64,000 bases of DNA. Origin: Pterois miles (lineage: Eukaryota > Chordata > Actinopteri > Perciformes > Scorpaenidae). Numbering within the stretch: position 1 is the first letter of the stretch; every line of letters starts with the position of its first letter. Made by a program: the position numbers and the translations under genes. The notes beneath the pieces are model-generated. The model saw only the letters and a list, made by a program, of their open reading frames with translations. It made no database searches and had not been told where the DNA came from. Location: positions 495,001-559,000 of the forward strand of contig CAMQGK010000040.1 in assembly GCA_947000775.1 (NCBI GenBank), in the 5' to 3' direction. This document shows, one piece after another, positions 55,265 through 64,000 of the stretch.

Positions 55265-56545
55265 TCAGGGGGAGCGCTGAAGACCGAATGTCTCCACCAG
55301 GCTACCATCGATGAAGTCTTCGTCGGACCCCGAGTCCACCAGTGGCGGGTATGAAAAAGAGCGACCAGCGGAGATGATCTGGACCTGCAGTAAGGGACGA
55401 GAGGAAAAGTTCATAGCAGAGGTAGGGCTCACCAGTCTCCTCTCCTTCACTGGTGAGCCCTTTTCTTTTAGTGTACAGGAAGACAGAAAGTGTCCGAGTT
55501 GACCACAGTAAATACAGCGGCCCTCCCGCAGACGGCGCTGATGTTCTTCCGGAGAGAGTTTTGACTTACCGACCTGCATGGGCTCATCCGTCCCACTAGG
55601 GGGAGATGGAGAGCTCTCAGGGGTGACCTGGGAAGAAGAACGCCAAGCAGGACGCTGACCGAGAGACTGCCTCGTCTGGACAGGAGGGGGCACTACGCTT
55701 CGACGTCTTTCTTTCTCCTTTTCCTTTTCTCTTTCCCATAGCCGGTTGTCGATGCGGCTGGCGAGCGCGATGACAGCATCAGGGTCCGCTGGCAGGTCCA
55801 GAGGGGCGAGCTGGTCCTTTACGGGGTCCGACAGGCCGTGCAGGAAGGTGTCCATCAGCGAAGCGTCGTTCCACCCACTGTCGGCGGCCAGAGTACGAAA
55901 CTCAATGGCGTAGTCAGCTACCCGTCTCTTTCCCTGCCGGAGCCCCACCAACGCCCGAGCGGATTCTCGACCTGGAGTAGTGTGGTCAAAGATTTTGCGC
56001 AAAGTGTCAGTGAACAGATTGAGAGAAGCACATACCGGGGAGTTTCGAGCCCACTCTGCGGTTGCCCAAGCTTAAGCCCTGCCAGCCAGGTGGGTAATGA
56101 TGAAAGCCACCTTGGAGCGCTTGGAAGGAAACTGGGCTGCCTGCAGTTCAAAGTGAAGGCTGCATTGCACCAGAAATGAGTGGCAATTGTCGGAGTCCCC
56201 GGTGAAATGTTACGGCTTGGCAAGATGAGGTGAACCGGAGAAGGACGCCACGGGAGCGAGTGTCGGTGTCGGAGCCAGCGTCTCATGGAAGGCGGACGCG
56301 GCAGGTGGAGTGGCATGGGAGTCAGCGTTGGTTGTCGGGTGAGTCTCTAGCATGCTCAGGAGAGCTTGCATTTGCGTTCCCAGCTGATTAACCTGTTCAC
56401 CAATAGTTAAGCGAAACTTCTCTTGATGTTCGCTTAACTGCTTAACGCCGTGACATACGGCAGTAAGCTGTTCCTCGTGTTGACTCAACTGCTTACCTTG
56501 AGCTTGGATAGCAGTTCGGACCTGTTCTGAGTCCGCTGAGTCCAT
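55265..56545 (-). pseudogene. Gypsy 2 gag-protease remnant
   Basis: Starts MDSADSEQVRTAIQAQGKQL at 56545, followed by a coiled-coil-like stretch with LSEHQEKFRLTIGEQVNQLG. The capsid region includes SFLVQC and IFDHTTPGRESARALVGLRQ, then a CCHC knuckle CIYCGQLGHFLSSC (about 55480-55525) and the aspartic-protease motif PLVDSGSDEDFIDG (about 55300-55340). One frame runs throughout but has in-frame TAA codons at 56210-56212 and 56072-56074. Confidence 0.9.
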
Positions 56546-56562
56546 TGCTGGGCAGTTCACAC

Positions 56563-57094
56563 TGTCACTACAGGCTACACACTCAGGCTTGGACTCAAAA
56601 GCAGACTCAGAGTCGGGGCAGTTCACAATGATCGGCATCTTTAATACAGGCTTGAGGTCGGTACACGGCAGGGCAAAAACACAAGTAGACAGGTCCAGAG
56701 TGGCAGGCTAAGGGCAACGTCAAAAAGGCAGGCAAAGTTCAATACACAATGATCAAAAACACGAGAGTATGCGGGTAAGCTTCTTCACTAGGAACAAAGA
56801 CGAACTGGCACAGGAGGGAAAGGGAGCACACATTAAATACTAGTGAAGGGAGTGGATGACTATGCACAGGTGGACACAATCAGGGTGGAGGGAAGACAAT
56901 CAGACGCAGGTGACTGGTGTAGATAACTGGGTCAGGAGGAGGTGCTCAAACATGAAGGCGGGAAGCATGCAGGGCAGGGAGTGAAGTGAACTGCAACGAG
57001 AGGAGAGGTTAAAATGCCAACATAAAACAGGAAGTGCATCCAAATAAAAGCATGCAACAGGAGACACAGAATCAAGACCTAGACTTCCTGATAA
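56563..57094 (-). repeat. Gypsy 2 LTR, full length (5-prime in coding sense)
   Basis: About 532 bp from TGTCACTACAGG to CTTCCTGATAA. The exact right end is uncertain by one base because the terminal CA is not preserved. Confidence 0.85.
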
Positions 57095-57405
57095 CCAGAG
57101 CAACACAACCTCCTCTCTATGCCAGATAGATAGAGCCAGAGCAACACAACTTCTTCTTCATGCCAAACAGATAGAGCCAGAGCAACACAACATCCTCTCC
57201 ATGCCAAACAAATATAGCCAGAGCATCATGACCACCTCTCCACACTAATCAGATAAAGACAGAGCAACAAGACCTCCTTTCCACACCAAAGATAGAGCCA
57301 CAGCAACACAACCTCCTGTCTACACTAAACCGATAAAGCCAGAGCAATACCACATCCCCTCCATGCCAAGCAGATAGAGCCAGAGCAACAAGACTTCCTC
57401 ACCAT
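57095..57405. repeat. 41-bp minisatellite segment right of Gypsy 2
   Basis: About eight diverged units (ATGCCAGATAGATAGAGCC, CCACACTAATCAGATAAAG), ending near 57405. Confidence 0.85.
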
Positions 57406-57706
57406 ATGGTATTGCTCTGTCACAGTGTGCCACAATGCACTAGTCATGTCATGTGTATGGCCTAAGCGTTGTAATGTATGTAACTAACTAACTAACTATA
57501 ACTAACTGAATTTTTCTGAAATTGTACAGTGTAACCTGACGTTGAACTTGACCCAGAGTGTCTTTGGGTTGTACTGAGGTTAATGCACATATAGGTCAAT
57601 GGTTAGGATACTGTTCCAATCTTGCAACAACCCTGTTGAAGGAGGCGCAAACTTTTTTAAAGATAACACTCACCCAAGCAAACAAAGTTTAACACCTATG
57701 GGTTCA
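57406..57706. other. Diverged OR8 far-upstream flank
   Basis: 57515-57665 is an older paralogue of 42160-42330 (AAATTGTACAGTGTAACCTG against AAATTGTGCAGTGTGACATG). From about 57680 onward the sequence becomes essentially identical to the OR7 upstream region. A short (TAAC)n run lies at 57480-57505. Confidence 0.65.
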
Positions 57707-57791
57707 GGCCTCCAGAGTTCGATGAAGTTGTTCTAATGAACTCTTGGTCAAAGAGTTAATGAGATCCATGGAGGGTGAAGAAATGTCATAA
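57707..57791 (+). promoter_or_regulatory. Conserved OR upstream block, OR8 copy
   Basis: Identical in motif order and spacing to OR7, with the same downstream GTAAGA donor-like site at about 57926. Confidence 0.5.
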
Positions 57792-58007
57792 ATTATTTGG
57801 TCTGACTCGAACAGTTCACTTTTTGATCTCTGAAGATGAACACACATCAAGTGCAGTTTAAGGTCAGGAATCTGTGAATAAATGAGACAACCAAATACAT
57901 GCTCTGTGTTAATGCAATCTTCATGGTAAGACTTCTTCACTCAGTTTATTCATTTATGCTATTGTACAATCTGCTCGTTGTATTCATTGGTTGTTTAGTT
58001 GTTCTTC

Positions 58008-58928
58008 ATGGATGATGCATTAAATATAACATATATAACTCTTTATGGGTATGTGGACATGGGCATAAACAGGTATTTTCTTTTTCTTCATATGTTTATA
58101 GTTTATATTCTGGCAATCACCTTTAATTTAACCATTGTGTACCTTATTGGGACACACAAGAACCTCCACGAGCCAATGTACATTTTCATTGCAGCGTTGC
58201 TACTGAACTCTTCCATTACCAGCACTAATGTTTACCCAAAGTTGTTAATTGACATTATATCAGAAAAACAGATCATATCATATTCTACTTGTCTCTTACA
58301 ATGTTATATACATTACTCCTTTAGTGCTTCAGATTTCTTACTGTTGGCAGCCATGGCCTATGACAGGTTTGTGTCTATATGTCAACCTCTACAATATCCA
58401 ACTATTATGACCAAAACCACAGTGAGTGTTATCCTGTTTCTGACTTGGCTTTTTCCTGCTGTTCAGGTTGCAGTCCCAACAATACTGAGTGCTAATCTGA
58501 AACTGTGTAAATTCACTATAAAGTCAATTTATTGTAACAATGCATATTACAATCTCTACTGTGAGACTTCAGCAGCACGGTATATATTTGGTATATTTAA
58601 TATATTTACTCTGGTATTATCACCCATAGTCTTTATACTTTTTACATATACCAGGATACTTATAATATCCTACCGAAGTTCGAGAAATGTCAGGACAAAA
58701 GCTGCACAGACCTGTACACCCCACCTGGTAGTTTTACTCTTCTATTCGTCTTTGTCTCTATATCATGTCCTTATAATTGAACTGGATATGGGATCTGACA
58801 CAAATTTCATTGTGACTTTACAAGCGTTTTTATATTATCCTCTCTTCAATCCAGTTGTATATGGACTAAAAATGAAAGAAATCTTCAAACACCTGAAGAA
58901 ATTGTTCTGTCAAACTAAAATGATTTGA
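58008..58928 (+). CDS. Olfactory receptor OR8
   Basis: Intact 306-residue receptor, ATG at 58008. Residues 1 to about 180 match OR7 (private SSITSTNVYPKLL and KFTIKSIYC), apart from Ala to Val at residue 16. Around residues 186-215 it changes to ETSAARYIFGIFNIFTLVLS then PIVFILFTYTRIL, identical to OR6 over about 95 bp of DNA. TM6 has private changes (LLFYSSLSLYHVLI, His replacing the Asp of YDVLI), and loop 3 has TNFIVTLQ. NIT, DRF, KAAQTC and PLFNPVVYG are retained. AATAAA at 59275-59280 is a possible polyadenylation signal. Confidence 0.97.
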   Translation: MDDALNITYITLYGYVDMGINRYFLFLHMFIVYILAITFNLTIVYLIGTHKNLHEPMYIFIAALLLNSSITSTNVYPKLLIDIISEKQIISYSTCLLQCYIHYSFSASDFLLLAAMAYDRFVSICQPLQYPTIMTKTTVSVILFLTWLFPAVQVAVPTILSANLKLCKFTIKSIYCNNAYYNLYCETSAARYIFGIFNIFTLVLSPIVFILFTYTRILIISYRSSRNVRTKAAQTCTPHLVVLLFYSSLSLYHVLIIELDMGSDTNFIVTLQAFLYYPLFNPVVYGLKMKEIFKHLKKLFCQTKMI

Positions 58929-59544
58929 TGTACAGTATTAACACTGGTTACTTCTACTTCTATCATTATCACAACTTTCACTGAGACTTCTCTCTGTGTT
59001 TACTTTAATGTCATTTATTTCATTAAGAAAGTGTGCACATGCCTGTGTTCCAGAAATGTTTTAATTTGCGTAACATGTTTACTTCAAACTAAGTTTTTCA
59101 TAATTTTTCTCTACAAGCTGTGACTTCAGACCATGTGTGCTTGAACAACCAGGGAAAGGGAGATTGTTCCTGTATGTGAGATGGTGGTTTCAAGTTAGAG
59201 ACCTTTTACAAGCCTGAAATGGAGGCTTTGTTTGCAACAAAACATTTTTAAATGTACAATGAGAAAAGAAAATGAATAAATTAAACCTAAAATGAAAGAT
59301 AATGTTACAGTTGTTATATCCTGGTTATGTATGCATAGTCAACTCTCATGGGTTCGTCTGTGACTGCAGGACACACAGTGGGACACATTCATTAACCTTA
59401 ACTCAGGCTGTTGAGCCAGTTACAGTACACATTAAGATAAAACCCTCCACCATGTTTAGTCACTCAAGCAAATTCTGCACTGCTAAATTCAGGTGGGGAG
59501 GCTTCATTTAACCATCGCTGTGTGGGATATAATTAAGATCACCT
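58929..59544 (+). other. OR8 3-prime flank
   Basis: Near-identical to the OR7 3-prime flank through the ACCTTAGATATTTGGTTTTG segment, where the relic at 59545 continues directly. Confidence 0.75.
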
Positions 59545-59812
59545 TAGATATTTGGTTTTGTAAAATCTTATCACATGCTTTGTTGGACTTCTCAAAAACA
59601 CACAATCTAAAGATACAGTTACTCTCATCTAGATGGCATCGATTTGGCTTCTAGCACCACTATGGGTGGTACGTTAGAGGCCTTTTGACAAGCCTGAAAT
59701 GCTGTTTTTTTTTTTTTTTTGTGCAAGAAAGCACTTTTAAATGTATAGTGGTAAAAAATGAATAAACCTAAAATAAAAGATCATGTTTCTTATTATACAT
59801 GCATAGTCAACT
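59545..59812 (+). other. Relic of OR 3-prime flank, block 2 copy
   Basis: Counterpart of 49773-50048, here directly fused to the OR8 flank. It contains a poly-T run at 59703-59720. Confidence 0.72.
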
Positions 59813-60595
59813 ACCCAGAGCAACGTGACCTTCTCTCCATGCAAAACGAATAGAGCAAGAGCAACTCCACCTCCTCTCCATGCTAAACAAATAGAGCCGG
59901 AGGAAGTCAGCCTTCTCTCCATGCTAAACAAATAGAGCAAGAGAAACGCAACCTTCTCTCCATGCTAAACAAATAGAGCAAGAGCAACGCAACCTTCTCT
60001 CCATGCTAAACAAATAGACCAAGAGCAACGCAACCTTCTCTCCATGCTAAACAAATAGACCAAGAGCAACGCAACCTTCTCTCCATGCTAAACAAATAGA
60101 GCAAGAGCAACGCAACCTCCTCTCCATGCAAAACAAATAGAGCCAGAGCAACGCAACCTTCTTTCCATGCTAAACAAATAGAGCAAGAGCAACGCAACCT
60201 CCTCTCCATGCTAAACAAATAGAGCCGGAGGAAGTCAGCCTTCTCTCCATGCTAAACAAATAGAGCCGGAGGAACTCAGCCTTCTCTCCATGCTAAACAA
60301 ATAGAGCCAAAGGAACACAACCTCTTCTCCATGCTAAACAAATAGAGCAAGAGCAACGCAACCTTCTCTCTACGCCAATCAGAAATAGCCAGAGCAGCAA
60401 AGCATCCTCTCCATTCCAGAAAGATAGAGCCAGAGCAACACAATCTCCTCTCCATGCCAATCAGAGATAGCCAGAGGAACACAACCTCCTCTCTGTGTCA
60501 AATAGATACAGCCAGAGAAACACAACCTCCTCTCCACGTGAAACAGTTATACAGAGCAACACAACCTCCTCTTCACACCAATCAGATAAAGGCAG
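59813..60595. repeat. 41-bp minisatellite, block 2 array
   Basis: About 19 units. Its last five units (60358-60595) match 51780-52018 variant by variant, showing that the array and the adjoining Gypsy element were duplicated together. Confidence 0.92.
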
Positions 60596-60818
60596 TGTCA
60601 CGACAGGCTACACACTCAGGCTTGGACTCAAAAGCAGACTCAGAGTCGGGGCAGTTCACAATGATCGGCGTCTGTAAGGTCGGTACACGGTAGGGCAAAA
60701 ACACAAGTAGACAGGTCCAGAGTGGCAGGCTAAGGGCAACGTCAAAAAGGCAGGCAAAGTTCAATACACTATGATGAAAAACACAAGAGTATGCGGGTAA
60801 GCTTCTTCACTAGGAACA
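60596..60818 (-). repeat. Gypsy 3 LTR, truncated
   Basis: 223 bp, starting TGTCACGACAGG and ending CACTAGGAACA, followed by pol exactly as in Gypsy 2. Confidence 0.88.
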
Positions 60819-61840
60819 GTCCCAGGGCGTTCAGCATGTTGCTTGTTGAAGTCTCTTATGAGTTGTGGGTCCATTATGTTTTTGGCTGAAACCCACGACC
60901 TTTCCTCTGGTCCGTACCCCTCCCAATCAACAAGGTATTGCTTACCCTGCCCCCAGCGACGGACGTCCAGTAGTCGTGTTACAGTATAAACAGGACCTCC
61001 GTCGACGATCCGGGGGGGCAGTGGGGCCTTGGAGGTAGGGACCAGAGGACTGTCAACCACGGGTTTCAGCCGTCCCACATGGAAGGTTGGATGGATCCTC
61101 ATGGACCTAGGCAAATTTAACTTAACAGTTACTGGATTAATGACTTTGGAGATTGGGAAAGGGCCTATGAACCTGGGAGCCAGCTTCTTGGATTCTACGA
61201 GAAGAGGCAGATCTCGGGTGGACAACCAGACCCTCTGACCAGGTTGGTAAGTGGGGGCATCTGGTGTCTGCCGTCGGTCTGCCATCTTCTTGTAGCATGC
61301 TGCGCACCTTAGTAACATCTGTCGGGCCCCCTTCCAGATGCGCTGACAACGTCTGACCAGGGTATGGGGCGAGGGGACACTAGACTCTCCCTCCCGGTCA
61401 GGAAACAATGGGGGCTGGTATCCATAAGCGCACTGGAAGGGGGAGAGACCAGATGTAGAGCAAGGCAAAGTGTTATGAGCATATTCGATCCACAACAAGT
61501 TCTTACTCCAGGAGACCGGATTTTGTGCCACTCGGCATCTTAATCCGGTCTCCAGTTCTTGATTGACAGTGAGCAACAGTGAGCAAAACTCCTTCCAGAA
61601 GCTGGAAATGAACTGTGGCCCCCGGTCTGACACCACATCCCTAGGGAAGCCGTGAATGCGAAAAACATGAGTCAACATAACCTCCGCTGTTTCCTTGGCG
61701 GAGGGCAGCTTCGGCAAGGTAATAAAATGAACCATCTTGGAAAAACTGTCCACCACAGTGAGTACTGTGGTGTTACCTTCTGAGGTGGGCAAACCGGTGA
61801 CAAAGTCTAAGGAGATGTCAGACCAGGGGCGATGAGGCAC
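60819..61840 (-). pseudogene. Gypsy 3 integrase and chromodomain remnant
   Basis: Frame continuous from PHRPWSDISLDFVTGLP through VSDRGPQF to the chromodomain QYLVDWEGYGPEERSWVSAK. However, about 54 bp are missing at 61565-61580, which removes the NGQTE segment with the third catalytic residue. A TAA at about 61852 also replaces a Gln codon of Gypsy 2. Chromodomains of this class bind modified histone H3 tails and guide integration (family knowledge). Confidence 0.9.
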
Positions 61841-62341
61841 AGGAAGAGGTTACAGCAATCCTGCAGGTGGTTGGTGGGAGGCCTTACTCTGGGCACAAAT
61901 GGGGCAGGCCGACACATACTCTTTAATGTCTTTCTCCATCGCCGGCCACCAGAATCTCTGTTTAACGACAAACATTGTGCGGCGTGTTCCTGGGTGGCAG
62001 GTGACTCAAGAAGTGTGGGCCCAGTGGATGACCTGAAAACATAAGCTAACAGGGACAAAGAGTCTGTTATGGGGGCACCCCTCGGGTGCCAGTACCTGAT
62101 CCAGGGCCTTTTTTTACCTCCCTCTCTATATTCCAGGTGACGGCCCCGACCATGCAGGAAGAAGGGAGGATGTGAGAGGGGTCTCTGGGGGAGTCAACTA
62201 AGTTAAACAGTCTAGATGAGGCATCTGGCTTTCTGTTCTTAGACCTCAGCCGGTAGGAAAGGGTGAAATCAAACCTATTAAAGAATAAGACCCACTTTGC
62301 TTGCCTTGAGTTTAGGCATTTAGCCGAATGGGGCTAAACGC

Positions 62342-63645
62342 CTAAACAAAAATCTTGAGTGTATACTCATTTTTGTGGTCCGTCCAGACGAGAAAGGGTT
62401 GCTCTGCTCCCTCCAGCCAGTGGCGCCATTCCTCCAGCGCTGCCTTCACTGTCAGCAGCTCTTTGTTACCTATGTCGTAGTTCCTCTCTGCGGAAGAAAG
62501 TTTTCTAGACAGATAGGCACATGGGTGAAGTTTATTGTCTTTGAGTGCTCTTTGTGAGAGGATGGCACCAATCCTTGAATCAGAGGCATCAACCTCAACA
62601 ATAAACTGTCGGCTGGGATCGGGCAAGGCGAGGATGGGAGCAGAGCTGAACGATTCTTTGAGCCTAGTAAAGGCTTTATCGCATTCAGTGAACCAATCAA
62701 ACTTATTCTTGGGAGATGTCAGCACGTGTAAGGGAGCAGCAATGGCACTAAAATTTCGAATGAAATGCCTATAGAAATTTGCGAACCCCAAGAACCTCTG
62801 GACCATTTTGCGGTTCATTGGGGTTGGCCAATGTGCCACAGCGCTAACCTTTGCTGGGTTCATCTGCATGTGGTCCAGGGAAACTACAAAACCGAGGAAA
62901 GAGACTGTTGGAAAACAGCAGGGGTGTTAGTGAGCCCAAATGGCATCACTAGATATTCGTAATGCCCACTAGGGGTATTGAATGCCGTCTTCCACTCATC
63001 CCCCTCCCTTATCCTTACCAAATGATAAGCATTACGAAGGTCCTGTTTAGAGAATATCTTAGCCCCTTTCAATAACTCAAACGCCAAGGAGATTAAAGGG
63101 AGGGGGTACCTGTTCTTTGCCATAATGTTGTTCAACCCACGGCAGTCGATGCAGGGTCTGAGTGTGTTGTCTTTCTTTTCTACAAAGAAAAAGCCTGCCC
63201 CTGCAGGCGAGGAGGAGGGGCGGATGATACCAGCCGCCAGTGAGGAGTCAATGTACTCTCTCATTGCCTCCCTTTTGGGGGCCGAGAGAGAGTACAGTCT
63301 CCCCTTAGGTGGAGATGTACCTGGGAGGAGGTCAATGCCACAGTCATATGGCTGATGAGGAGGAAGAGAGGTGGTGCGAGCCTTGTTAAAAACCTCTCTG
63401 CGGTCATGGTAGCAGGAGGGAACCCCTGCCAACTCTGGGACGATGGCGACCTCTGGTGACGATGAAGGTGAAGAAGGTGCAGAAGGTGTCTGCTCCAACA
63501 CTAGGGGCGCCAACAGTCTTTCAGTGGACTCCACAGTGGAAACAGACAAGCAGCAGGTTAGATTACAGCCCTCCCCCCATGACAAAATTTCTCCGATAGA
63601 CCAGTTAATGTGTGGATTATGTCTTTTTAGCCAAGGGAGCCACAA
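62342..63645 (-). pseudogene. Gypsy 3 reverse transcriptase and RNase H remnant
   Basis: RT part 62884-63645 and RNase H part 62342-62869 with the same motifs and the same missing YxDD box as Gypsy 2. There is one extra A at the deletion joint (62897-62901). FSKQDLRNAYH has Gln before the catalytic Asp where Gypsy 2 has Leu. Confidence 0.9.
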
Positions 63646-63787
63646 AATCAGCGGGTGTAACGCTGATTCAAATAAATGAAAACTGATTAACTCAGTGTGA
63701 TTACTTGAAACAGTTGCACGGGTGAGGTGCGGTGAGTAACCCTACACAGTAATCTTCCATCCAGCGCGCTTGCCTCAAGTGTCTCTT

Positions 63788-64000
63788 TCAGGGGGAGCGC
63801 TGAAGACCGAATGTCTCCACCAGGCTACCATCGATGAAGTCTTCGTCGGACCCCGAGTCCACCAGTGGCGGGTATGAAAAAGAGCGACCAGCGGAGATGA
63901 TCTGGACCCGCAGTAAGGGACGAGAGGAAAAGTTCATAGCAGAGGTAGGGCTCACCAGTCTCCTCTCCTTCACTGGTGAGCCCTTTTCTTTTAGTGTACA
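63788..64000 (-). pseudogene. Gypsy 3 gag-protease 3-prime part
   Basis: Protease motif PLVDSGSDEDFIDGSLVETF, then FGLQRSP and a stop, as in Gypsy 2. The rest of gag lies outside the window. Confidence 0.85.

Larger units (their letters stand above)
52019..57094 (-). mobile_element. Gypsy LTR retrotransposon 2 (chromovirus, defective)
   Basis: About 5.08 kb. The left LTR starts TGTCAAGACAGG and the right LTR starts TGTCACTACAGG. CCAG flanks both ends (52015-52018 and 57095-57098), consistent with a short target-site duplication. Coding on the minus strand in the order gag-protease, RT, RNase H, integrase, chromodomain. Defects: left LTR truncated, two stops in gag, the RT region holding the YxDD box missing, frameshift before the chromodomain. 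Gypsy 3 at 60596 shares the LTR and RT deletions. Confidence 0.94.
60596..64000 (-). mobile_element. Gypsy LTR retrotransposon 3, truncated by window end
   Basis: Duplicate of Gypsy 2: same truncated left LTR, same missing RT catalytic box, same inverted-repeat insertion near 62315 and the same flanking minisatellite unit. It continues beyond position 64000. Additional private damage lies in the integrase. Confidence 0.93.

Overview
The window is nuclear DNA from a teleost fish, most likely a percomorph. The evidence is a tandem cluster of single-exon fish-type olfactory receptor (OR) genes embedded in fish-typical repeats: tRNA-derived SINEs, L2/Rex1-like and RTE-like LINEs, a pogo-like DNA transposon, chromodomain Gypsy LTR elements, and very long micro- and minisatellites. 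There are no bacterial genes, no CRISPR array and no canonical tRNA or rRNA gene. I cannot name the species.

Layout: 1-9.4 kb has no recognisable gene and is dominated by simple and tandem repeats: a TAG compound minisatellite, about 800 bp of (CTAT)n, (GA)n, a 1.8 kb 19/26-bp minisatellite, an AT-rich higher-order repeat and degraded dispersed repeats. 9.4-16.3 kb holds OR1 and OR2 (minus strand), the two divergent members, separated by LINE remnants and a SINE. 16.3-42.2 kb holds four close paralogues, OR3-OR6, all minus strand and spaced about 5.6-6.0 kb. Each lies in a duplicated unit that also carries LINE fragments and, next to most units, a block of about 155-bp satellite. OR6 has a one-base frameshift. 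42.2-64 kb holds OR7 and OR8 on the plus strand, divergent to OR6. They sit in a second kind of duplicated block made of OR, 3-prime flank, 41-bp minisatellite and Gypsy element; the last Gypsy copy runs off the end.

Eight OR loci are supported, seven intact. Each encodes a seven-transmembrane odorant receptor of about 306-310 residues that would signal through an olfactory G protein in sensory-neuron cilia. All eight share a block about 140-300 bp upstream of the start codon. It is recognisable even in the divergent OR1 and OR2 and is the best regulatory candidate here.

The most informative content is evolutionary. A 6.28 kb unit carrying OR5 was duplicated to give the OR6 unit, and the junction at 36240 shows 5-bp microhomology. 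The OR7 and OR8 blocks are also duplicates, and their Gypsy copies share the same private deletions and the same insertion site. OR8 is a mosaic of OR7-like and OR6-like sequence, pointing to gene conversion between inverted copies. I see no convincing undescribed biochemical system. The candidates for new observations are the shared OR upstream block, the conversion tract and the repeat-mediated rearrangements.
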